Positions 1 to 6,498 of a stretch of DNA of 9,018 nucleotides are shown here, piece by piece. Both the position numbers and the translations under genes were made by a program. Origin of the DNA: an uncultured Oscillospiraceae bacterium. GTDB taxonomy: Bacteria > Bacillota > Clostridia > Oscillospirales > Acutalibacteraceae. The notes beneath the pieces were generated by a model. The model ran no database searches. It was not told where the DNA came from and was given only the letters and a program-made list of their open reading frames with translations. How positions within the stretch are numbered: the first letter of the stretch is position 1; each line of letters starts with the position of its first letter. The DNA is taken from the NCBI GenBank assembly GCA_900546735.1, contig URDW01000087.1, forward strand, positions 1 through 9,018. The letters are read 5' to 3'.

Positions 1-753
1 TCCATCCAGACACCGTCTGCCTTTTCGCTCGACAACGTGCGAGATTTCGATCTGAGCGGCAAAACGGTCGGCATCCCGGCGGACTTCTTCGGCGACGGCA
101 TTGCGCCCGATGTGGCCGAGGCTGTGCAGAAAGCGGCCGATGTGTTCCGCTTCCTGGGCGCTGCGGTCGAAACGTTCCCCATGCCTATCGTGGAATACGC
201 TGTGCCGGCTTACTACATTATTGCCTGCGCGGAGGCGTGCTCCAACCTGTCCCGTTTTGACGGCATCAAATACGGCTATTCGGCTGAGGGCTGTGAAAAT
301 CTGCGCGACGTTTACTTCAAGTCCCGCAGCGAGGGCTTTGGGCAGGAAGTTAAAAAGCGTATCATGCTCGGCAACTTTGTGCTTTCCAGCGGCTATTATG
401 ATGCTTATTACAACAAGGCGCTGCAGGCCAAGGGGTTGATTTCGGCCGCATTTCAGCAGGCGTTTGCCAAGTATGATTTTCTGCTTGGCCCGGTCGCGCC
501 GACCACGGCGCTGAAACTCGGCGAAGGCCTTTCTGACCCGCTGCAGATGTATCTGGGCGATATTTATACGGTCATGATCAACATTGCCGGTCTGCCGGCC
601 GTTGCGCTGCCGTGCGGTTTTGACAAAAACGCCATGCCCATCGGCATGCAGCTGATCGGCCGTCCGTTTGAGGAGGAGACCATCCTCGGCGCCGGCTACT
701 GTTTCCAGAATGCGACCGATTTCCACAAACAAAGACCAACTGTGAAGGAGTGA
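1..753 (+). CDS. gatA: Aspartyl/glutamyl-tRNA amidotransferase subunit A, C-terminal part (5' end outside window)
   Basis: GatA is the amidase subunit of GatCAB. It releases ammonia from glutamine and passes it to GatB, so that misacylated Glu-tRNA(Gln) or Asp-tRNA(Asn) is amidated in the cytoplasm. The frame is open from base 1 (first residues SIQTPSAFSLDNV) to TGA at 751-753, giving about 250 residues, roughly the C-terminal half of a protein usually near 485. Family-typical stretches are YYIIACAEACSNLSRFDGIKYGY, KKRIMLGNFVLSSGYYDAYY, a DPLQMYLGDIYT segment and the closing GLPAVALPCGF...MPIGMQLIGRPFEE. The Ser-cisSer-Lys catalytic triad lies in the missing N-terminal half, so activity cannot be judged here. 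A GTG at 37 is only an internal codon, because homology continues upstream of it. gatB follows after 4 bases, and the gatB ribosome binding site lies inside the last gatA codons. This indicates an operon, with gatC probably upstream. Confidence 0.96.
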   Translation, partial: SIQTPSAFSLDNVRDFDLSGKTVGIPADFFGDGIAPDVAEAVQKAADVFRFLGAAVETFPMPIVEYAVPAYYIIACAEACSNLSRFDGIKYGYSAEGCENLRDVYFKSRSEGFGQEVKKRIMLGNFVLSSGYYDAYYNKALQAKGLISAAFQQAFAKYDFLLGPVAPTTALKLGEGLSDPLQMYLGDIYTVMINIAGLPAVALPCGFDKNAMPIGMQLIGRPFEEETILGAGYCFQNATDFHKQRPTVKE

Positions 754-757
754 GGAC

Positions 758-2194
758 ATGCCGGAATACGAGCTTGTGTGCGGCCTGGAGGTGCACACGG
801 AATTAGCCACCAAATCTAAAATCTTCTGTTCCTGCACAACAGCGTTCGGCGGCGAGCCAAACACGCATGTGTGCGAGATCTGCTCGGGCATGCCGGGCAC
901 CCTGCCGGTCGTCAATGAAAAGGTCGTGCAGTACGCCATCAAAACCGGCCTTGCCACCAACTGCACCATCACGCAGTACAATAAATTCGACCGCAAAAAC
1001 TATTTCTATCCCGACCTGCCGAAGGCTTATCAGATCTCGCAGCTGTACCTGCCGATCTGCCGGAACGGCTGGGTCGAGATCCATGACTCGAAAAACGGCG
1101 GCATGAAAAAGGTCAGGATCAAAGAGATCCATATGGAAGAGGACGCCGGCAAGCTTGTGCACGACGCTTACAGCGACAGTACGCTGGTGGATTTCAACCG
1201 CTGCGGCGTGCCGCTGCTTGAGATCGTTTCAGAGCCGGACATCGCGTCGCCGGACGAGGCTGTGGAGTATGTGGAAAAACTGCGCGAAATTTTGCAGTTC
1301 ATCGGTGCGTCTGACTGCAAGATGCAGGAGGGTTCGCTGCGCGCCGACGTCAACGTGTCGGTCCGTCCGGCAGGGGCGCAGGAATTCGGCACGCGCACCG
1401 AAATGAAGAACATCAACACCTTTAAGGGCATCCACCGTGCCATTGAGCACGAGTCGGCGCGCCAGATCGATCTGCTGGAGGACGGCAAGTCCGTCACACA
1501 GGAGACGCGCCGCTGGGACGATACGCGCGGTATCTCCTACGCCATGCGCAGCAAAGAGGATGCGCAGGACTATAAATATTTCCCGGAGCCGGATCTGCCG
1601 CCGCTTTCGATCTCAGACGCCACGATCGACCTGATGCGCTCCGGCCTGCCGGAACTGCCGGCGGCCAAAAAAGCGCGCTATATGGAAGAATACGGTCTGT
1701 CGCAAAAAGATACGGACAACATCTGCTCCAGCGTTTACCTGGTGCGTGTGTTTGAAAAAACGGCAGAGGTCACCGGCGATGCAAAAGAGAGCGCCAAGTG
1801 GGTGCTGGGCGAGCTGATGAAGCTGCTCAACGACACTTCCACGCTGCCCGAAAACATGCACTTTGCACCGGAATCGCTCGGCAAGGTTATTTTGATGCTG
1901 AAAGACGGCAAAATCAGCCGTGATTCCGCCAAAAAAACGTTTGAGGCCGTGTTTGCGGATGACGTTGACCCCAAGGCTTATGTAAAGGAAAACAACATGG
2001 GTCTGATGAACGACACCGGCGCCATCCGCGACGCAGTCGCCGAAGTGCTTGCGAACAACGAAAAAGCCGTCAATGAGTATAAAAGCGGCAAGGAAGCTTC
2101 GTTCAACTTCCTGATCGGCCAGTCTATGCGTGCGCTGCGCGGCAAGGCGCCGGCCGCAGAGGTCACTAAAATTTTAAAAGAACTGCTTGGTTAA
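758..2194 (+). CDS. gatB: Aspartyl/glutamyl-tRNA amidotransferase subunit B
   Basis: GatB binds the misacylated tRNA, phosphorylates the side-chain carboxylate with ATP and uses ammonia from GatA to form Gln-tRNA(Gln)/Asn-tRNA(Asn). The 478-residue product has the usual family length (about 475-480). Seen in order: the N-terminal VCGLEVHTEL signature (residues 7-16); a CxC...CxxC zinc-site pattern at C24, C26, C39 and C42; the kinase-like cradle with GSLRADVNVSVR and TRTEMKNINTFKGIHRAI; RRWDDTRGISYAMRSKEDAQDYKYFPEPDLPPL; and a C-terminal helical plus YqeY-like tail domain from about residue 340 to the end, finishing FNFLIGQSMRALRGKAP. The ATG at 758 is preceded by AAGGAG at 745-750, seven bases away. 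It is the distal gene of the gat operon and a strong terminator starts 5 bases after its stop. No defect is seen. Confidence 0.98.
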   Translation: MPEYELVCGLEVHTELATKSKIFCSCTTAFGGEPNTHVCEICSGMPGTLPVVNEKVVQYAIKTGLATNCTITQYNKFDRKNYFYPDLPKAYQISQLYLPICRNGWVEIHDSKNGGMKKVRIKEIHMEEDAGKLVHDAYSDSTLVDFNRCGVPLLEIVSEPDIASPDEAVEYVEKLREILQFIGASDCKMQEGSLRADVNVSVRPAGAQEFGTRTEMKNINTFKGIHRAIEHESARQIDLLEDGKSVTQETRRWDDTRGISYAMRSKEDAQDYKYFPEPDLPPLSISDATIDLMRSGLPELPAAKKARYMEEYGLSQKDTDNICSSVYLVRVFEKTAEVTGDAKESAKWVLGELMKLLNDTSTLPENMHFAPESLGKVILMLKDGKISRDSAKKTFEAVFADDVDPKAYVKENNMGLMNDTGAIRDAVAEVLANNEKAVNEYKSGKEASFNFLIGQSMRALRGKAPAAEVTKILKELLG

Positions 2195-2198
2195 AAAG

Positions 2199-2234
2199 AC
2201 AGTGTCCTGTTTGTAAATGGGACACTGTTTTTTT
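2199..2234 (+). terminator. Intrinsic terminator of the gatA-gatB operon
   Basis: A perfect 9-bp inverted repeat (ACAGTGTCC at 2199-2207 with GGACACTGT at 2219-2227) is followed immediately by seven T residues (2228-2234). It lies 5 bases after the gatB stop, so it ends the gat operon and isolates spoVAD from read-through. Confidence 0.93.
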
Positions 2235-2330
2235 GTGGATCATTTGCAAAAAATGCAGTTTTTGGTTGGCTGTATAGCAAATGAATTTGTGCAAACAATA
2301 ACCGTGTATTCTTTTGTTGGGGGGATTTTT

Positions 2331-3329
2331 ATGCAGATGATCGGCAAAACCGTGAAATTGGACCATCCGGCCGTCATTACCGGCAGCGCCGGTGTGGCCG
2401 GTAAAAAAGAGGCGGAGGGACCGCTGGGTACAGAGTTTGACCAGGTGTATGAGGATACAACGCTTGGCCAGGATTCATTTGAGCTGGCGGAGGCAACGCT
2501 GCTGCGCGACGCGGTCACGCGCGCCCTGGAGGCAGCCGGTAAAGCGCCTGGCGATGTGAATTTTATCCTCAGCGGCGACCTGCTCGACCAGTGCACCAGC
2601 TCGTGTTTTGGCCTGCAGCCGCTTGAAATACCTTATATCGGCATGTACGGCGCCTGCTCCACGATTACGCTGACGATGGCTACGGCGGCCATGCTGGTGG
2701 ATGCCGGTGCGGATTGCTGCGTCTGCTCCACCTCCAGCCATTTTTGCTCCAGTGAAAGGCAGTTCCGGTTTCCGCTGGAATACGGCGGCCAACGCCCGCC
2801 GACGGCGCAGTGGACCGTCACCGGCGCCGGCAGCGCCGTGCTGGAAAAGCGCGGCGAGGGCGTAAAGGTAACGCATGTGCACATCGGCACCGTTACAGAC
2901 TACGGCGTGACCGACGCCAACAATATGGGCGCCGCCATGGCGCCCGCCGCAGCGCGGACTATTGGCGATTTTCTTCGTGACACAAAGACAGCGCCGCAGG
3001 ATTACGATATGATTTTGACCGGTGATTTGGGCTATACCGGTTCCACACTGCTTTATGAATTGCTGGAGGATAAAAATATTAACATCCGCGCGCAGCACAA
3101 GGACTGCGGCCTTTTGATTTTTGACCGCGAGGCGCAGGATGTAGGCGCGGGCGGCTCCGGCTGCGGCTGTGCCGGCAGCGTGCTGTGTTCTTATATATTA
3201 AAACAGATGCGTTCGGGCAGGCTGCACCGCGTGCTCGCCGTTGCCACCGGCGCGCTGATGAGCCCCACCTCCAGCAAACAGGGCATGCCGATCCCCGGCA
3301 TTGCGAACGCTGTTTTGCTGGAAGCATAA
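2331..3329 (+). CDS. spoVAD: Stage V sporulation protein AD
   Basis: SpoVAD is a thiolase-fold protein of the SpoVA channel. It binds dipicolinic acid (Ca-DPA) during its uptake into the forespore and its release on germination. The product is 332 residues, close to the roughly 338 of Bacillus SpoVAD. Visible signatures: VKLDHPAVITGSAGVAGKKE at the N-terminus, GPLGTEFDQVYED, an ILSGDLLDQC segment (79-88), MYGACSTITL around C109 (the position matching the catalytic Cys of condensing enzymes), YGGQRPPTAQWTVTGAGSAV (151-170) and C-terminal TGALMSPTSSKQGMPIPGIA. I chose ATG 2331 because GGGGGGA sits six bases upstream and homology begins there; an upstream extension to 2217 would run through the gatB terminator. 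Terminators on both sides make it monocistronic, without spoVAC or spoVAE alongside. A forespore (sigma-G) promoter is expected from family knowledge. TGAATT at 2282-2287 with CGTGTA at 2303-2308 is only a weak candidate. Confidence 0.95.
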   Translation: MQMIGKTVKLDHPAVITGSAGVAGKKEAEGPLGTEFDQVYEDTTLGQDSFELAEATLLRDAVTRALEAAGKAPGDVNFILSGDLLDQCTSSCFGLQPLEIPYIGMYGACSTITLTMATAAMLVDAGADCCVCSTSSHFCSSERQFRFPLEYGGQRPPTAQWTVTGAGSAVLEKRGEGVKVTHVHIGTVTDYGVTDANNMGAAMAPAAARTIGDFLRDTKTAPQDYDMILTGDLGYTGSTLLYELLEDKNINIRAQHKDCGLLIFDREAQDVGAGGSGCGCAGSVLCSYILKQMRSGRLHRVLAVATGALMSPTSSKQGMPIPGIANAVLLEA

Positions 3330-3360
3330 GTTATATTAAGGTATATTAAGCTTTAAAATT

Positions 3361-3391
3361 CAAGCGGACTGTTTTGCAGTCCGCTTGTTTT
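3361..3391 (+). terminator. Intrinsic terminator after spoVAD
   Basis: A perfect 11-bp stem (CAAGCGGACTG at 3361-3371 with CAGTCCGCTTG at 3377-3387) and a 5-base loop are followed by TTTT, then G. The T tract is short, but the stem is long and GC-rich and begins 31 bases after the spoVAD stop. Confidence 0.85.
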
Positions 3392-3430
3392 GCGTATTGT
3401 TGTTATCATGAACAAGTTTTTGTGATCGGC

Positions 3431-3460
3431 TTGACAACCGGGGCCATAGTGGGCTATAAA
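3431..3460 (+). promoter_or_regulatory. Candidate sigma-A promoter for the GH32 gene
   Basis: A perfect -35 hexamer TTGACA (3431-3436) is separated by 18 bases from TATAAA (3455-3460), a 5/6 match to the -10 consensus. Transcription would start near 3467, giving a leader of about 50 bases before ATG 3519. It lies downstream of the spoVAD terminator, the expected place for a new unit. No clear operator palindrome is visible around it. Confidence 0.6.
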
Positions 3461-3518
3461 TATTTTGTTATGACTGTCAAAAACGGCAAATCTTTAAAAT
3501 CAAGTGGGGCGGAAAGAT

Positions 3519-4601
3519 ATGAGGCGTAATGTGCGTTTTCAGTACCATTTTGAACCGCAAAAAGGCTGGATGAACGACCCGAACGGGTTGATTTATTTTC
3601 GCGGTCAGTACCATGCGTTTTTTCAGCACAATCCTTATGCGCCGCGATGGGGCAAAATGCACTGGGGCCATGCCGTGAGTTCAGATCTGATCCACTGGCA
3701 GGAGCTGCCGATCGCCCTGTACCCGGATCAGGCGTATGAAAATGCAGGCGGGTGCTATTCCGGCTCTGCCGTCGAAAAGGACGGAAGGCTTTATTTGTTC
3801 TATACCTCCGTGTCCCGCAGGTGGGGCCAGACGCAGTCTATGGCCTACAGCGACGACGGCATCCATTTTACCAAGTACGCCGCGAACCCCGTGATTTCGG
3901 AAAATCCGCTTGGGTATTCAGATTTTCGCGACCCGAAAGTCACATGTATAGACGGCAAATACTACATGGTCGTTGGAACGGGCGATAAATGCACGGGCAA
4001 AGTGCTGCTGTTTGCCAGTGCAGACTTGTTGCAGTGGGAATACATTGGCGTCCTTTTTGAGGGAGCGGAGTACGCCGAATGCATTGAATGCCCGGATTTT
4101 TTCAGGCTTGGCTCCAAATATGTGCTGATGTTTTCCAAAATTCACGAGAAAGAGCGCGCCGTCCATTTTGTGGCAGGCGATTTTGTAAACGGCAAGCTTG
4201 TCAATTATACAATCAGCCGCCCGGAGTGGGGGCCGGATTTCTATGCGCCGCAAACATTACTCGCCGGCGAACGCCGTATTATGATCGGCTGGATGTACCA
4301 TTGGGGCAAGCGTGCGCCGCTTGGGTGTAAATTCGCCGGTGCGCTGTCGATTCCCAGAGAGCTGACGCTGTCTGGCAATACCGTTCAGAATTATCCCGTG
4401 CAGGAGGCTCGGCCGCTGCTCAAAAAAGAAAGCCCCTATGTGCAGGCGGAGGGCAGCCGGCTTATTCTGACAAACAGGCGAAAAAAGAAAACGATCCGGC
4501 AACTGCCGTTCATAGAAACGGTGGATATATTGGAAGATACAAAGTCGGTGGAAGTGTTTGTCAACGGCGGCGCAGCGTCGTTTAGCTACTGGTTGAAGTA
4601 A
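3519..4601 (+). CDS. Glycoside hydrolase family 32 beta-fructosidase (sucrose/fructan hydrolase), compact form
   Basis: This enzyme hydrolyses terminal beta-fructofuranosyl bonds (sucrose, sucrose-6-phosphate or fructo-oligosaccharides). There is no signal peptide, so it should act in the cytoplasm. The GH32 catalytic set is intact: nucleophile D20 in WMNDPNG, transition-state stabiliser D138 in FRDPK, and acid/base E190 in ECPDFF. Other family blocks are FQHNP, WGHAVSSDLIHW, GCYSGSAV and FYAPQTL. At 360 residues it is much shorter than common GH32 sucrases (about 480-500). The five-bladed propeller looks complete, but the C-terminal beta-sandwich is cut down to about 75 residues that still end with the typical SVEVFVNGG...FSYWLK. 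I chose ATG 3519 because homology starts with RFQYHFEPQKGWMNDPNG and a purine-rich GGGGCGGAAAG lies upstream; GTG 3504 has no ribosome binding site. No transporter or regulator is adjacent. Substrate is not resolved, so no symbol is given. Confidence 0.93.
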   Translation: MRRNVRFQYHFEPQKGWMNDPNGLIYFRGQYHAFFQHNPYAPRWGKMHWGHAVSSDLIHWQELPIALYPDQAYENAGGCYSGSAVEKDGRLYLFYTSVSRRWGQTQSMAYSDDGIHFTKYAANPVISENPLGYSDFRDPKVTCIDGKYYMVVGTGDKCTGKVLLFASADLLQWEYIGVLFEGAEYAECIECPDFFRLGSKYVLMFSKIHEKERAVHFVAGDFVNGKLVNYTISRPEWGPDFYAPQTLLAGERRIMIGWMYHWGKRAPLGCKFAGALSIPRELTLSGNTVQNYPVQEARPLLKKESPYVQAEGSRLILTNRRKKKTIRQLPFIETVDILEDTKSVEVFVNGGAASFSYWLK

Positions 4602-4704
4602 TGCGGATGGAGACTATCATTTTTATAAAAAGGCACATGGTACTTTTGCTGAAAAAACGGCTTTTAGGCACTGGGATTTCTCAAACATAATGCAGGCGCA
4701 GTAA
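4597..4704 (+). pseudogene. Possible remnant of an unidentified protein (startless open frame)
   Basis: Just after the GH32 stop, a frame without a start codon is open and ends at TAA 4702-4704. Its composition looks protein-like: NADGDYHFYKKAHGTF followed by AEKTAFRHWDFSNIMQAQ, rich in aromatic residues. There is no ribosome binding site, and the frame overlaps the GH32 end by 5 bases. It may be the tail of a decayed gene, or chance. The rest of 4705-4782 holds only the AT-rich leader of the next gene. Confidence 0.25.
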
Positions 4705-4782
4705 AGTGAAACACAAGAAAGTTATGAAAGTTTAAAGTTTGAATTCTGATATTTATTTAACTGTTTTTTTGAGGGTGGGAAA

Positions 4783-5265
4783 ATGGAACCTTTACAAGAC
4801 CGTTTGTGCGCAGGACTCGATGTATTGCGGGAAACAAGGAATATTTACTATCAGATCCTGCCGGACGATGCTGTGCTGCCATATAAAGAAAAATGGCTGC
4901 AGGCCTTTCTGCCGGAGGATTCTTATACGCAACAGGCAAGTGCATACGATTTGTGCCTCTGTAACCAGGCTTACCTTTGGCACATTTTTAGTTTTGATGT
5001 TTTAAAAAGTGAAGACCGGCCCGACGAAAAGTTCTCCGCTTTATATAAGGGCGACTGCATGTTGTTTTTGTCTGGCACTAAAGAAGTGGTGGTTCGGTTA
5101 TTTGCTGCAGGCGAACTTACAAAGCAGGATGTTGAGGCTCTGTGTGCGCGTGTTTTTGGCTGGAGCGATTTTGTGATAACGGCCGATGATTTTTCCTGGA
5201 CATACGCCTGTACGCATGAAGGATATTTGGGACCGTATTTTTACCGAAAAGGGTTAAAAACATAA
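4783..5265 (+). CDS. Small cytoplasmic protein, DUF4275-like
   Basis: This 160-residue acidic protein has no signal peptide or membrane segment. From memory it resembles the DUF4275 family of Bacillota: a central YLWHIFSFDVL motif (about residues 64-74) and a C-terminal DDFSWTYACTHEGYLGPYF block. The family has no established function, and I could not verify the match by search. The start ATG 4783 has a good ribosome binding site (GAGGGTGGG, ending four bases upstream). The gene is more AT-rich than gatB or eutA nearby and uses more A/T-ending codons, consistent with acquisition by transfer. It stands alone: no terminator follows directly, and the next 250 bases hold a decayed reading frame. 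Small orphan proteins like this are sometimes immunity or regulatory factors, but nothing here shows that. Confidence 0.72.
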   Translation: MEPLQDRLCAGLDVLRETRNIYYQILPDDAVLPYKEKWLQAFLPEDSYTQQASAYDLCLCNQAYLWHIFSFDVLKSEDRPDEKFSALYKGDCMLFLSGTKEVVVRLFAAGELTKQDVEALCARVFGWSDFVITADDFSWTYACTHEGYLGPYFYRKGLKT

Positions 5266-5288
5266 AATCTTTATATGCCTTTTATAAA

Positions 5289-5517
5289 TTGTTAATCCAA
5301 AAACGGGAATTGCCTGAATTTACGGGTATGTGTAGCGATGCATGTATGACTTTATGGCAGAACCGTGGCAAGAAGACTGCTGCCTTCGATTTGTCGGTTT
5401 CTCAAAAACAAATGATGACGTCAGAAAAGAATTGCACAAATAACAGATGTGTTCACCCTGGTAAAAGATTTTCAGGCAAAGTGCGGCAACGAGTTTACCT
5501 GGAGCGAAGAGGCGTAG
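5289..5517 (+). pseudogene. Decayed gene spread over three reading frames
   Basis: Three consecutive frames each give protein-like sequence that joins smoothly. The first (5289 to about 5345) gives KRELPEFTGMCSDACM. The second (5342-5443) gives MYDFMAEPWQEDCCLRFVGF followed by SKTNDDVRKELHK and a stop. The third (5440-5517) gives ITDVFTLVKDFQAKCGNEFT followed by WSEEA and TAG. Two frameshifts, near 5342-5345 and 5438-5442, would restore one frame of about 75 residues ending just before the terminator at 5532. An uninterrupted 79-residue reading of the first frame (5289-5528) becomes low-complexity and basic after the first segment, so I do not consider it the real protein. The family is not recognised. 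This fills most of the gap between the DUF4275-like gene and the kinase-like gene; the remainder (5559-5662) holds only a possible promoter. Confidence 0.45.
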
Positions 5518-5531
5518 TTTTCCTTTAAAAG

Positions 5532-5558
5532 CGGCGTGTAAAAGTGCGCCGTTTTTTT
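5532..5558 (+). terminator. Intrinsic terminator closing the AT-rich small-gene region
   Basis: CGGCG at 5532-5536 pairs with CGCCG at 5547-5551, and G-T pairs extend the stem inward around an AAAA loop. Seven T residues follow (5552-5558). It lies 15 bases after the end of the decayed reading frame, which supports a former gene having ended there. Confidence 0.8.
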
Positions 5559-5589
5559 GTGCCTTTTGTAGATTTTTGGGCGTGTTTGT

Positions 5590-5597
5590 GGTACGAT
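5590..5597 (+). promoter_or_regulatory. Possible extended -10 promoter element for the kinase-like gene
   Basis: TGG followed by TACGAT (5592-5597) resembles an extended -10 (TGnTATAAT, 4/6 in the hexamer). There is no good -35 at normal spacing; TTGTAG at 5566-5571 would need a 20-base spacer. The position is sensible: after the terminator and about 65 bases before the first usable ATG at 5663. Confidence 0.3.
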
Positions 5598-5662
5598 GGA
5601 TGTGTATTGAATGAACACGGCTTCATAGCCGGTATCACTGCAATGATCGTGCTGAGGTGTTT

Positions 5663-5739
5663 ATGCTTCAAAAAATAGACGGTGTACCCTTTCAAATCCA
5701 AAACCGTTTGATTTCAGCTTCTTAAAGGAATATGGCCGG
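5663..5739 (+). other. Probable N-terminal coding segment of the kinase-like gene, split by a frameshift
   Basis: ATG 5663 has a ribosome binding site (GAGG at 5654-5657, five bases upstream) and encodes MLQKIDGVPFQIQ before running to TAA at 5723 in its own frame. The kinase frame is open but startless from 5656, and it encodes NPKPFDFSFLKEYGR just upstream of GTG 5740. That stretch reads as genuine N-terminal protein of this family. A single-base indel between about 5690 and 5703 would fuse the two into one protein. It could be a natural mutation or a consensus error. Confidence 0.5.
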
Positions 5740-6477
5740 GTGTTCTGCGTTTTGGACGGTCAGGACAGCGGCAATATCTGCTTTGGCACGGAATTAAACG
5801 GCAGCCGGTATTTTATAAAATTCGCGGGTGCACAGCCGGTGCGCTACAGCGGCGACCCGGCCGACACCGTGCAGCGTTTGCAGTCGGCTTCAGCGGTCTG
5901 GGCGCAGCTGCGGCATGAGAATTTGGTGCAGTACATTTCCTCTTTTACCGCCGGTGGCGGGTTCGGCTTGGTTTTTCAGTGGACGGACGGCGTGTGCATG
6001 GGCCGGCAGTATCCGGCTGCGCACCGGCGGTTTATGGCTTTGTCCGTGCCGCAAAGGGAGGCGGCGTTTGCAGATATATTGGCTTTTATGCAGTATGCGG
6101 CCGCCGAAAATTATGTAGCCTTGGATTTTTACGACGGCAGCATTCTGTACGATTTTGATTGCTGTAAGGCCATCGTCTGTGATATTGATTTCTTTCGCAA
6201 AAGCCCGGCCGTAAACGACATGGGCAGAATGTGGGGCAGCGCTTCTTTTATGTCGCCGGAGGAGTTTTGCCTCGGTGCGCCGCTTGATGAAGTTACCAAC
6301 GTTTACACACTCGGCGCTATGGCGTTTGCGCTGTTTGGCAATTATAAGCGCGACCGAGCAAGCTGGACTTTAACGCAGAATACTTATAACGTGGCCGCCC
6401 GCGCCGTAAGCGACGACCGGCGCAGGCGCTACAGCAGTATCGCCGCGTTTGCGGCTGCCTGGCAGCTAGCCGGTTGA
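5740..6477 (+). CDS. Divergent protein-kinase-like protein (N-terminus probably lies upstream in another frame)
   Basis: A serine/threonine kinase-fold protein, 245 residues from the only in-frame start (GTG 5740). Visible motifs: a glycine-containing strand QDSGNICFG (8-16); YFIKFAG with K27 in the VAIK-lysine position; HENLVQYISSF (59-69); FQWTDGVCMG in the hinge region; a degenerate catalytic loop YVALDFYDGSILYD (125-138) in which D129 could be the catalytic Asp; CDIDFF (147-152) in the DFG position with no glycine; then FMSPEEFCLGAPLDEVTNVYTLGAMAF matching the APE and F-helix region. The substitutions at HRD and DFG leave open whether it phosphorylates protein or a small molecule, or is a pseudokinase. 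There is no membrane or PASTA segment. GTG 5740 has no proper ribosome binding site and cuts into the N-lobe, so the true start is probably ATG 5663 with a frameshift. The GNAT gene follows 21 bases downstream. Confidence 0.82.
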   Translation: MFCVLDGQDSGNICFGTELNGSRYFIKFAGAQPVRYSGDPADTVQRLQSASAVWAQLRHENLVQYISSFTAGGGFGLVFQWTDGVCMGRQYPAAHRRFMALSVPQREAAFADILAFMQYAAAENYVALDFYDGSILYDFDCCKAIVCDIDFFRKSPAVNDMGRMWGSASFMSPEEFCLGAPLDEVTNVYTLGAMAFALFGNYKRDRASWTLTQNTYNVAARAVSDDRRRRYSSIAAFAAAWQLAG

Positions 6478-6498
6478 TTTATATGTTCTGAATCTGTT

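Noticed and set aside
2217..2330. N-terminal extension of SpoVAD by 38 residues.
   Set aside because: It would start inside the gatB terminator, is not SpoVAD-like, and ATG 2331 has a strong ribosome binding site.
2475..3098. A 207-residue minus-strand open frame opposite spoVAD.
   Set aside because: It is a low-information Arg/Ala/Gly-rich shadow of the high-GC spoVAD codons, with no domain and no convincing ribosome binding site.
3504..3518. GTG 3504 as the start of the GH32 gene.
   Set aside because: It has no ribosome binding site, and GH32 homology begins at ATG 3519, which is preceded by a purine-rich stretch.
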